Shown here piece by piece: positions 57,393 through 64,000 of a DNA stretch of 64,000 bases (its first letter is position 1; each line of letters begins with the position of its first letter). Below the pieces are notes generated by a model, which ran no database searches, was not told the origin of the DNA, and worked only from the letters and a program-made list of their open reading frames with translations. This DNA is from JAOUGY01 sp963785075 (GTDB taxonomy: Bacteria; Actinomycetota; Acidimicrobiia; Spongiisociales; ZC4RG35): NCBI GenBank assembly GCA_963785075.1, contig CAWATW010000004.1, positions 124,001-188,000 of the forward strand, given 5' to 3'. The translations under genes and the position numbers were made by a program.

Positions 57393-58550
57393 GTGTGCAA
57401 GAGCTGCCCAACGGTGTCGCACGATGCCTGGCATACGGAATCGACCGCCACGCCGAAACGATCGGAGCCGCCCGTGACTGACTTCGTCCTCTGGTACGAG
57501 CACTATGAGGACGAACACCTCCCGCTGGTGGGCGGAAAGAACGCCAGTCTTGGCACGATGATCAAGGCCGGACTCCCGGTGCCACCCGGCTTCGCCGTCA
57601 CCACCGACGCCTATCAGACCCTCCGTGAGCACAAGGAGATGCGCGCAGAGGTCAACAAGCTCCTGAGCCAGGTGGTGTTCGCCGATCCGGCGGGCTTGCG
57701 GCAGATCTCCGATCACATCCGAAAGCTGATCGAAGAGACGCCGATCGACCCGCGGATCGAAGAGGCCGTGCGGATCTCGTACGAAGCATTGTCGCATCGC
57801 TGCGGACTCGAGGACGTCCCGGTGGCCGTGAGATCGTCGGCTACCGCAGAAGACCTACCCGACGCCAGCTTCGCCGGCCAGCAAGACACCTTCCTGTGGG
57901 TCACCGGTGCCGATGCGGTCGTCGAAAACGTCCGTCGTTGCTGGTCGTCGGTCTTCACCGATCGAGCGATCGCCTACCGCCACGAGATGGATCACGACCA
58001 TGAGGTGATCTCGATGTCGGTCGGTGTCCAGAAGATGGTGGATCCGAAGGCAGCCGGTGTTGCATTCACCTTGAATCCGATGAACGGCGACAGAAGCCAA
58101 GTGGCGATCGACGCATCGTGGGGTCTCGGCGAGGCCGTCGTCTCCGGAGAGGTGACACCCGACAACTTCCTCGTCGACAAGGTGATCCAGGAGATCGTCG
58201 GTCGAATCATCTCTCCGAAGGCAATCGAATACCGGCTCAACGGGGACCGCCAAGTCGAAAAGCTCGAAGTCGAACCGGAGCGCCGCGACGTCCCGTGCCT
58301 GTCGGACGACGAGGTCCGCGCAGTCGCCGCCATGGCTCGTCGTGCCGAGCGCCACTACGGGACACCTCAGGACGTCGAGTGGGCCATCGACCGTCATCTG
58401 CCTGACGGGGAAAACGTCATCTTGCTTCAGGCACGTCCCGAAACCGTATGGTCTCGCAAAGAGGTCAAGCCCGTGTCGACCGACGGCTACGACCCCATGC
58501 GGTCGATCGTTTCGACGCTGCTCTCCCCCATTCACACCAAGGAGGGATGA
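57393..58550 (+). CDS. PEP synthase N-terminal (ATP-binding) subunit, phenylphosphate synthase-like
   Basis: This 385-residue protein matches only the ATP-grasp part of PEP synthase: GGKNASLGTM (about 47-56), VAVRSSATAEDLPDASFAGQQDTFL (about 140-165) and LLQARPETVWS (about 344-354), after which it stops. Phenylphosphate synthase of Thauera uses a separate subunit of this size for ATP binding, with the phosphohistidine subunit separate. The next gene supplies that part. GTG 57393 has AGGAGG 4 nt upstream and adds an N-terminal CKSC segment; GTG 57474 is an alternative matching the usual family start. It is part of the operator-D operon, 34 bp after the phosphatase gene. Confidence 0.83.
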   Translation: MCKSCPTVSHDAWHTESTATPKRSEPPVTDFVLWYEHYEDEHLPLVGGKNASLGTMIKAGLPVPPGFAVTTDAYQTLREHKEMRAEVNKLLSQVVFADPAGLRQISDHIRKLIEETPIDPRIEEAVRISYEALSHRCGLEDVPVAVRSSATAEDLPDASFAGQQDTFLWVTGADAVVENVRRCWSSVFTDRAIAYRHEMDHDHEVISMSVGVQKMVDPKAAGVAFTLNPMNGDRSQVAIDASWGLGEAVVSGEVTPDNFLVDKVIQEIVGRIISPKAIEYRLNGDRQVEKLEVEPERRDVPCLSDDEVRAVAAMARRAERHYGTPQDVEWAIDRHLPDGENVILLQARPETVWSRKEVKPVSTDGYDPMRSIVSTLLSPIHTKEG

Positions 58551-58617
58551 CCCGCAGAACCATCCCCTGACGACGCGACCCCACCCGACCGTTCGCATCC
58601 CACACGAAGGAGCATCA

Positions 58618-60423
58618 ATGGCAGAGAGTCGATTCCCCAGCCCGTTCGAACTGGAGACCCCGCCCGGAGCAGAGGGCTGGGAGGAGCTGTACACATACTC
58701 GTCGCTGTTCAGCGAAGGACGCCGCGAGTACGAGGACGGCCGATTCTGGTTCTGGGACTCGATGCACTGGGGATGGGCCATGTCGCCATGGGACGCGACC
58801 CACCTCGAGCAGGCGATCGCTTCGCTGAGCCAGTACAACACGAGGCACTACCTCATTCCGCCCGCCAACGGCATCGACTTCAGGATCCTCCTCGGAGTCC
58901 CATACTTCTCGCCGGTCACGATCGAAGATGGCGCCACCATCGAGGCGCGTGTCCCCCAGTTCATGGAACGTGCCGGGCACTATTTCATGAACTGGAACGA
59001 CCTGTACGCGGCCTGGCTCGTGAAGGTCAAGCAGAACATCGCCGATCTCGAGGCGATCGACTTCTCCCCGCTCCCCGAGGTCGAACCGCTCGACGTCGTG
59101 ACCAGCGGACGCGGCGAAGGTCACGGCTGGGACATCCAGGAGCAGTACCACAAGTTCAAGGATCTGAGCCTGCGGATCTGGCAGTACCACTTCGAGTTCC
59201 TCAATCTCGGGTACGCCGCCTATCTGGACTTCTTCGGGTTCTGCAAGCAGGCGTTCCCCGGCATCCCCGATCTCGGAATCGCCAAGATGGTGGCGGGCAT
59301 CGAGGTCGATCTCTTCCGTCCCAACGAGGAGTTGAAGCGACTCGCCAAGCTGGCCATCGACCTCGGCGTCGCCGAGGCATTCGCCCACGACAATGCAAGT
59401 GACGTGGAGGCCGCGCTGGATTCGGACGCCGGCCGACAGTGGCGGGCGTCGTGGGACGAGACCGAGAACCCATGGTTCAACTTCAGCTCTGGCACGGGCT
59501 TCTACTACTACGACAAGACCTGGATCCAGGACAAGTCGGTGCCCTACGGCTTCATCAACGACTACATCACGAAGCTGAACGCGGGCGAAGACATCACGCG
59601 GCCGATGGATGCAATCGTGGCCGAGCGTGACCGAATCGTCAGTGAGTACGCAGAGTTGCTGCAGACCGACGAGGACCGCGAGGCGTTCAACGGCAAGCTG
59701 GGGCTGGCACGGACCGTGTTCCCGTACGTCGAGAACCACAACTTCTACATCGAGCATTGGTCGATGTCTGTGTTCTGGAAGAAGTCTCGCGAGCTCGGGG
59801 AGATGCTCGTCAAGGAGGGATTCTTCACCGATCCGACCGACCTCTACTACGTGAAGCGTGACGAAGTCGACGAGCTGCTCTGGGACCTCTACCACGGATG
59901 GGCGGTGGGCGCTCCCGCAGCAGGGCCGACGCATTGGCCCCCGATCATTCGGAAGCGGCGCGCCATCGTCGACGCCCTCAAGCAGGTCAAGCCGCCCAAG
60001 GCCCTTGGAGAGCCGCCGGCCGTCGTCACCGAGCCGTTCACGATCATGCTGTGGGGTGTGACGAGCGACTCCGTCCAGACCTGGCTGGGATCCGCCGAAG
60101 GCGCCGACGAGTTGACGGGGATGGCGGCATCCCCTGGCTCGGCCGAAGGACCGGCCAGAGTCGTTTTCAGCGCCGACGACATCGGTGATGTCGAGGCTGG
60201 AGAAATCCTCGTGGCTCCGATCACGGCGCCCTCGTGGGCTCCGGTGTTCTCCAAGATCAAAGCCACCGTCACCGACATCGGTGGCGTCATGAGCCACGCC
60301 GCCATCGTGTGTCGCGAATACGGGATCCCGGCTGTGACCGGTACCGCCTATGCCACCCGCGAGATCAAGACGGGTGACATGATTCGTGTGGACGGGAGCA
60401 GCGGCAAGGTCACGAAGATCTGA
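58618..60423 (+). CDS. Phenylphosphate synthase-like phosphotransferase subunit (PEP-utilising domain)
   Basis: This 601-residue protein has an N-terminal two-thirds unlike PEP synthase, rich in aromatic residues (RFWFWDSMHWGWAMSPW, YHKFKDLSLRIWQYHFEF). The C-terminal PEP-utilising swivelling domain has the phosphorylated His at about 560 in TDIGGVMSHAAIVCREYGIPAVTG. The size and His position match the 70-kDa subunit of phenylphosphate synthase (His569 in Thauera), which phosphorylates phenol with ATP together with an ATP-binding subunit. CreH/CreI, which phosphorylate alkylphenols in Corynebacterium, are the aerobic analogue. The substrate is inferred. AAGGAG precedes the ATG. A hairpin follows. 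Confidence 0.78.
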   Translation: MAESRFPSPFELETPPGAEGWEELYTYSSLFSEGRREYEDGRFWFWDSMHWGWAMSPWDATHLEQAIASLSQYNTRHYLIPPANGIDFRILLGVPYFSPVTIEDGATIEARVPQFMERAGHYFMNWNDLYAAWLVKVKQNIADLEAIDFSPLPEVEPLDVVTSGRGEGHGWDIQEQYHKFKDLSLRIWQYHFEFLNLGYAAYLDFFGFCKQAFPGIPDLGIAKMVAGIEVDLFRPNEELKRLAKLAIDLGVAEAFAHDNASDVEAALDSDAGRQWRASWDETENPWFNFSSGTGFYYYDKTWIQDKSVPYGFINDYITKLNAGEDITRPMDAIVAERDRIVSEYAELLQTDEDREAFNGKLGLARTVFPYVENHNFYIEHWSMSVFWKKSRELGEMLVKEGFFTDPTDLYYVKRDEVDELLWDLYHGWAVGAPAAGPTHWPPIIRKRRAIVDALKQVKPPKALGEPPAVVTEPFTIMLWGVTSDSVQTWLGSAEGADELTGMAASPGSAEGPARVVFSADDIGDVEAGEILVAPITAPSWAPVFSKIKATVTDIGGVMSHAAIVCREYGIPAVTGTAYATREIKTGDMIRVDGSSGKVTKI

Positions 60424-60439
60424 GCGACGTCGACAGCGG

Positions 60440-60475
60440 GGAGCCCGTCATCCGTGACCACGGACGGCGGGCTCC
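60440..60475 (+). terminator. Intercistronic hairpin before the Rieske oxygenase gene
   Basis: GGAGCCCG (60440-60447) pairs with CGGGCTCC (60468-60475), and TCCGTG pairs with CACGGA inside. The internal loop is 3 by 3 bases. It could be a terminator, an attenuator or an mRNA-stabilising structure between the phosphotransferase and oxygenase genes. No T-tract follows, and no separate -10 with a boxed operator was found before ATG 60510, so read-through is likely. Confidence 0.5.
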
Positions 60476-60509
60476 ATGAAGCCGACGACGCAATCACAGG
60501 GAGCCGGAA

Positions 60510-61793
60510 ATGCTGAGCAAGGAACAGAATGATCAACTGACGCAGGTCGGACCCGGTACGCCCATGGGCGACTTGCTACGGCGGTACTGGTACCCGGTCG
60601 CATTCCAGAAAGAACTCGACAATTGGCCGATCAAGAAGGTCCGATTGCTCGGCGAGGACTTCGCCCTGTGGAAGACGCCAGAAGGTGGCTACGGGATCAT
60701 GCAAGAGCGATGCCCGCATCGCCACGCCTCGATGGTCTATGGCGTCGTCGAAGAAGGTGGGCTGCGCTGTGGGTACCACGGATGGAAGTTCGACTGTGAG
60801 GGCGCATGCATCGACCAGCCGGCAGAACCTGACAAGAGCTCCTTCAAGGACAACATCACGGCGTTCGCCGGCAAAGCCGATGCGCTCGGCGGGATGGTCT
60901 GGGTGTACATCGGACCCGACCCCGCACCAGAGCTTCCGCGATTCGATGTGTTCGTCGACGATGGCTTCAAGGACGTCGGCCATTCGGTGCTTCCGTGCAA
61001 TTGGCTTCAGATCATGGAGAACTCCGTTGACCCCCATCACGTCGAATGGCTCCACGGCAACTACTTCAGGTTCATCGGTGATCAGCGCGGATTCGTTGCG
61101 CCGACCGGTTTCCAGAAGAAGCATGTGAAGGTCGGGTTCGATGCCATGGAGTGGGGCATCCTGAAACGGAGGGTGCTGGAGGGAAACACCGAAGAGATGG
61201 ACGATTGGGCGATAGGGCATCCGCTCGTGTTCCCGTATTGCATGAGAGTGGGTGGTGCCGGCATCGAGCAGATGCAAATCCGCGTTCCCATCGACGACAC
61301 GCACACCTGGGCGCTCTTCTACTCGAACCATCAGCCCGTGGGCCTCACCGAGTTCCCAGACCAGATCTACCCCGAGAGCTATGAGTACCGGTGGCTCGAC
61401 GACCAGGGCGAGCACATCGTCGACTACATCGAGGGCCAGGACGTCATGGCATGGGTCACTCAGGGAGACATCACCGACCGTACTGCAGAACACATCGGCA
61501 AATCCGACATCGGCGTCGTCATGCTCCGCCGGATGTTCCGAGAGCAGATGGCGTTGGTCGAAGAGGGCAAGGATCCGACCGTGGCGTTCACTCGCGAGAA
61601 GCACGATCGGATCCCGCTCCCTTGCGAGAAGGACAAGTTCGGTGTGAACTTCCTCGAGTTCGCACTCGCCTGGCTGGAGATGGGCTCGTCCCGATACTCA
61701 CCGGCCCTGGACACCATCAAGAAGCTGCACATCGATGCCGCCTCCATCAGGGGAGACATGCCCGGCCAGCAGATGGAGGTTCCCGGCCAGTGA
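60510..61793 (+). CDS. Phthalate-dioxygenase-type Rieske oxygenase
   Basis: This 427-residue Rieske non-heme iron oxygenase alpha subunit resembles phthalate 4,5-dioxygenase. The Rieske motifs are C68-x-H70 (ERCPHRHAS) and C87-xx-H90 (LRCGYHGWKFD). The catalytic iron site is MENSVDPHHVEWLHGNY with Asp174, His177 and His182. It has the PDO-type start VGPGTPMGDLLRRYW. It would add O2 to an aromatic ring or demethylate a methoxy group. No reductase, beta subunit or dihydrodiol dehydrogenase is in the operon. AGGGAG lies 7 nt before the ATG. GTGA overlap couples it to the next gene. Confidence 0.9.
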   Translation: MLSKEQNDQLTQVGPGTPMGDLLRRYWYPVAFQKELDNWPIKKVRLLGEDFALWKTPEGGYGIMQERCPHRHASMVYGVVEEGGLRCGYHGWKFDCEGACIDQPAEPDKSSFKDNITAFAGKADALGGMVWVYIGPDPAPELPRFDVFVDDGFKDVGHSVLPCNWLQIMENSVDPHHVEWLHGNYFRFIGDQRGFVAPTGFQKKHVKVGFDAMEWGILKRRVLEGNTEEMDDWAIGHPLVFPYCMRVGGAGIEQMQIRVPIDDTHTWALFYSNHQPVGLTEFPDQIYPESYEYRWLDDQGEHIVDYIEGQDVMAWVTQGDITDRTAEHIGKSDIGVVMLRRMFREQMALVEEGKDPTVAFTREKHDRIPLPCEKDKFGVNFLEFALAWLEMGSSRYSPALDTIKKLHIDAASIRGDMPGQQMEVPGQ

Positions 61794-62086
61794 AGCCGGT
61801 GGTCCGTTCGATCGACAACTACCCGAACCACGTCGAGCCGCCGAGCCCTATTCGGGACCGGCGGCTCACAGGCCCGCATTGGTGGGATCCGGATAGGCTC
61901 CGCCACGTCGACGACCTGCCCCGTCACTGCCCGTCGTGTGGCATCGGTGTCGTGGAGGGCGGGGGCATCGCCATCGAATACTGGGAAGGCGACGAGCGGG
62001 TGTATCACGTGTGGTGCCACGGTTGTCGGTGGACCGGAAACATCATCCGGGTTCGTCGAATGATCGGTCACGAGGCGGACCACTAG
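61790..62086 (+). CDS. Small protein with two CxxC motifs (zinc-ribbon-like)
   Basis: This 98-residue protein has CPSCG at about 47-51 and CHGCRW at about 75-80, a zinc-ribbon-like pattern. The N-terminus is VKPVVRSIDNYPNHVEPPS and the C-terminus is basic. No known family comes to mind. GTG 61790 overlaps the Rieske oxygenase stop (GTGA), so the two are made together. It may be an accessory or assembly factor, or a small electron carrier or regulatory protein. It is the last gene of the operon; a 173-bp gap follows. Confidence 0.6.
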   Translation: MKPVVRSIDNYPNHVEPPSPIRDRRLTGPHWWDPDRLRHVDDLPRHCPSCGIGVVEGGGIAIEYWEGDERVYHVWCHGCRWTGNIIRVRRMIGHEADH

Positions 62087-62223
62087 AACCGCCACACCCT
62101 CCAGCGTCCGGAGCCGACGGCGGCCGGCGTGCCGCCGGGGACCTCGACTCCGGAAGCGGGGCGACCATCGTCTCGCCGGACGGATCGGATCCGGCGGAGT
62201 CGGAACGCGTCGTGGTGCGCGGC

Positions 62224-62253
62224 TTTGGCACAAGCAGGCCATGCTCATAGCCT
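62224..62253 (+). promoter_or_regulatory. Promoter of the glycosyltransferase gene
   Basis: TTGGCA (62224-62229), an 18-bp spacer and TAGCCT (62248-62253) form a plausible sigma-70-type promoter. GTG 62260 is 6 nt after the -10, so the mRNA is leaderless. No IclR-type boxes are present. Confidence 0.55.
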
Positions 62254-62259
62254 CTGGTC

Positions 62260-63504
62260 GTGAAGGTCCTCATTCTCACGGTCGGATCCCGGGGTGACGT
62301 CCAGCCGTACACAGCACTTGGCGTGGGGCTGCGCGAAGCGGGTCACGACGTGACGCTCGCCACCCACGTGCCCTTCCGGGAGTTCGTGGCCACGCACGGT
62401 CTCGACTTCGCACCCCTTCCGGGCGATCCCCGTGAAGTCCTCCAGACCGACGAGGCCCAGGAGTTGCTCGCCTCCGGGAGGTCGGTCGTCCGATTCGCGG
62501 GCCGCTTCCTCGCCGTTTTGAAACCCTGGTTCCGGGAGCTGGTCGCATCCACGTCATCGCTCGTCCCGGAGTCGGACCTCGTGCTGTACTCACCCTTGGC
62601 CTTCACCGCCTGGCATCAGGCTCAGGTGACGGGCACACCTGCGCTGCTCGCCACCCTCCAGCCCTTCGCCCGCACGAGGGCTTTCAGCACCGTGTCGAAC
62701 GGAGGAGCGGACCTCGGCGGTCCACTCAACCTCATCTCGCACCGGATGACCGAACAGCTCTTCTGGCAGCCGCTTCGGGAAGAGGTCAACGCGTGGCGCG
62801 TCGAAGACCTCGGGCTCGATCCGATACCCTTCCTCGGGCCGTACAAGCGCCTCTCGCTGGAAGGCCGGATACAGCTGGCGGGGTTGTCTCCGACCCTCGT
62901 TCCGCCACCCGACGACTGGCCGGGCACCATCAGAGTGACCGGCGCGTGGCACTTGGATCAACCGGAGCCCCACGACGCGGCGCTCGAGGCCTTCCTCGAC
63001 GCAGGAGAGCCTCCCGTCTACGTCGGATTCGGCTCGATGGTCGCACGGAACCCCGAGATGATCTCCGAGCTCGTGGTTACCGCCGCCAGGCTTGGAGGCC
63101 GCCGATTGGTGCTGGGTTCGGGCTGGACCGGTCTCGGCGCCGATCTCGGTGACGACGTTCACGTGGTCGGTGACACACCACACCAACACTTGTTCCCGCG
63201 CATGGCCGCTGTCGTCCACCACGGGGGAGCCGGGACCACCCACACCGCCGCCCGGGCCGGCATACCCCAGGTGGTGATCCCCTTCTTCGCTGATCAGCCC
63301 TTCTGGGCCCGTCGGGTGAACGCGGTCGGGATAGGACCGGCACCGCTCCCACGAAGCCGTCTTGCGGTCGGAAGCCTGGCGGAGCGCATCGGGTCTGCCG
63401 TGGCACCCGGCCATTCGGCGAGGGCCAGGGCGCTGAGCCGGATCCTCGCAGACGAACACGGCGTCGAGGCGGCGGTAGCCGTGATCGAGACGCACGTGGG
63501 ATGA
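62260..63504 (+). CDS. UDP-glycosyltransferase-like (GT1) protein
   Basis: This 414-residue GT-B-fold protein begins VLILTVGSRGDVQPYTALGVGLREAGHDVTLATH, the opening of the sterol glucosyltransferase/MGT type. The C-terminal nucleotide-sugar motif is VVHHGGAGTTHTAARAGIPQVVIPFFADQPFWARRV. Members transfer a sugar to lipids, sterols, antibiotics or phenolics. The acceptor is unknown; glycosylation of a phenolic would be in keeping with the neighbourhood, but it has its own promoter and lacks the regulon operator. Confidence 0.87.
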   Translation: MKVLILTVGSRGDVQPYTALGVGLREAGHDVTLATHVPFREFVATHGLDFAPLPGDPREVLQTDEAQELLASGRSVVRFAGRFLAVLKPWFRELVASTSSLVPESDLVLYSPLAFTAWHQAQVTGTPALLATLQPFARTRAFSTVSNGGADLGGPLNLISHRMTEQLFWQPLREEVNAWRVEDLGLDPIPFLGPYKRLSLEGRIQLAGLSPTLVPPPDDWPGTIRVTGAWHLDQPEPHDAALEAFLDAGEPPVYVGFGSMVARNPEMISELVVTAARLGGRRLVLGSGWTGLGADLGDDVHVVGDTPHQHLFPRMAAVVHHGGAGTTHTAARAGIPQVVIPFFADQPFWARRVNAVGIGPAPLPRSRLAVGSLAERIGSAVAPGHSARARALSRILADEHGVEAAVAVIETHVG

Positions 63505-63538
63505 CGAGGCGCCGAAGCGGCGTAGAGTGATCGAGATC

Positions 63539-64000
63539 ATGACCTGGACACCGAACGGCTGGCAGAGCAAGCCTGCCCTGCAGCAGCCTGAATACCCGGA
63601 CGCAGAGAGACTCGACGAGGTGCTCGGCCAGTTGGCGGCGTTGCCCCCGATCGTCGTGTCCTGGGAGGTCGATCAGCTCAGACATCGACTTGCCGCCGCC
63701 CAGCGCGGCGAGGCGTTCGTGATCCAAGGCGGCAACTGTGCCGAGACCTTCGCCGAATGCGAGTCGGACTTCATCGCAAGTCAACTGAAGATCCTCCTGC
63801 AGATGAGCCTCGTGCTCCTTCATGGACTCAAGCAACCGATCGTACGGATCGGCCGCATGGCCGGTCAGTACGCCAAGCCCCGCTCGTCGGACTACGAGAC
63901 CAGAGATGGAGTCACGCTTCCGAGCTTCCGGGGCGACAATGTCAATCGCGCCGAGTTCACGGAGGAGGCCCGGACCCCGAATCCCGAGCTGCTGCTCCGT
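63539..64000 (+). CDS. Class II DAHP synthase, N-terminal part (3' truncated by window edge)
   Basis: Visible 154 residues begin MTWTPNGWQSKPALQQPEYPD and contain LAAAQRGEAFVIQGGNCAETFAE with the conserved metal-binding Cys, and QPIVRIGRMAGQYAKPRS. These are hallmarks of class II (plant/actinobacterial) 3-deoxy-7-phosphoheptulonate synthase, the first enzyme of the shikimate pathway. TAGAGT (63523-63528) precedes the ATG by 10 nt. The gene continues past base 64000, so its full length and regulatory sites cannot be judged. Confidence 0.92.
   Translation, partial: MTWTPNGWQSKPALQQPEYPDAERLDEVLGQLAALPPIVVSWEVDQLRHRLAAAQRGEAFVIQGGNCAETFAECESDFIASQLKILLQMSLVLLHGLKQPIVRIGRMAGQYAKPRSSDYETRDGVTLPSFRGDNVNRAEFTEEARTPNPELLLR

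Noticed and set aside
1..64000. tRNA, rRNA, CRISPR arrays, prophage or insertion sequences
   Set aside because: None found by reading: no clover-leaf with CCA-type ends, no regularly spaced direct repeats, no transposase, integrase or phage structural genes.

Overview
This 64 kb window is high-GC chromosomal DNA with short intergenic gaps and many 1-8 bp gene overlaps. Its gene families point to an actinobacterium: a class II DAHP synthase, an F420-type LLM oxidoreductase, a class E sortase, DUF4190/DUF5317/DUF2752 membrane proteins, a LysM-M23 hydrolase and an actinobacterial-type Mrp without a C-terminal CxxC. The mix resembles an Acidimicrobiia-like lineage, but that placement is inference. 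No rRNA, tRNA, CRISPR array, insertion sequence or prophage was seen. At least sixteen genes have a TAnnnT -10 hexamer 6-8 nt before the start codon and no Shine-Dalgarno sequence, so leaderless transcription appears to be common; this decided many of the starts given here.

From 1 to about 41 kb the window is mostly housekeeping and scattered accessory genes. It holds an amidohydrolase, small membrane proteins, Mrp divergent from a four-cysteine SufR-like regulator, aldose epimerase, aconitase, an AbiEi/DUF559 protein flanked by REP-like palindromes, a sulfite-oxidase-like enzyme next to a TlpA-type thioredoxin, a sortase, two membrane HD phosphohydrolases, a gamma-glutamyltransferase operon, RlmN, a LysM-M23 peptidase, DUF885 peptidase, a spermidine-synthase-like protein, an intracellular subtilase with a nearby I9-like small protein, an acyl-CoA/nitroreductase cluster with a TetR gene, a DrrAB-type exporter with a MarR gene, dienelactone hydrolase and HAD hydrolases.

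From 41.6 to 62.1 kb there is one aromatic-catabolism island. A leftward run of twelve genes (51519 down to 41654) encodes a complete lower meta-cleavage pathway: semialdehyde dehydrogenase, 4-oxalocrotonate tautomerase, decarboxylase, hydratase, 4-hydroxy-2-oxovalerate aldolase and acylating acetaldehyde dehydrogenase. It also carries a Rieske ferredoxin, a HAD phosphatase, a GlcG-SnoaL fusion, a MetE/epoxyalkane-CoM-transferase-like protein and an SDR. Next come an IclR regulator cotranscribed with an unknown protein, a PfkB kinase, two XylE-type catechol 2,3-dioxygenases with all metal and acid/base residues, and a rightward operon. That operon encodes a histidine phosphatase, a split PEP-synthase-like pair with the layout of phenylphosphate synthase, a phthalate-dioxygenase-type Rieske oxygenase and a small zinc-ribbon protein.

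The island is tied together by a repeated operator. Five intergenic regions carry two 17-bp boxes (each ending GGRAC, centres 20 bp apart) placed 7-8 bp upstream of a leaderless -10. They face the meta operon, the IclR operon, the first dioxygenase (shared with the PfkB gene), the second dioxygenase and the phosphotransferase operon. The likely model is that IclR controls ATP-dependent phosphorylation of a phenolic substrate, Rieske oxygenation to a catechol, extradiol cleavage, and conversion to pyruvate and acetyl-CoA. The phosphorylation-then-Rieske step is the part that looks least described.

The right end holds a UDP-glycosyltransferase-like gene and the start of a class II DAHP synthase, cut by the window edge.
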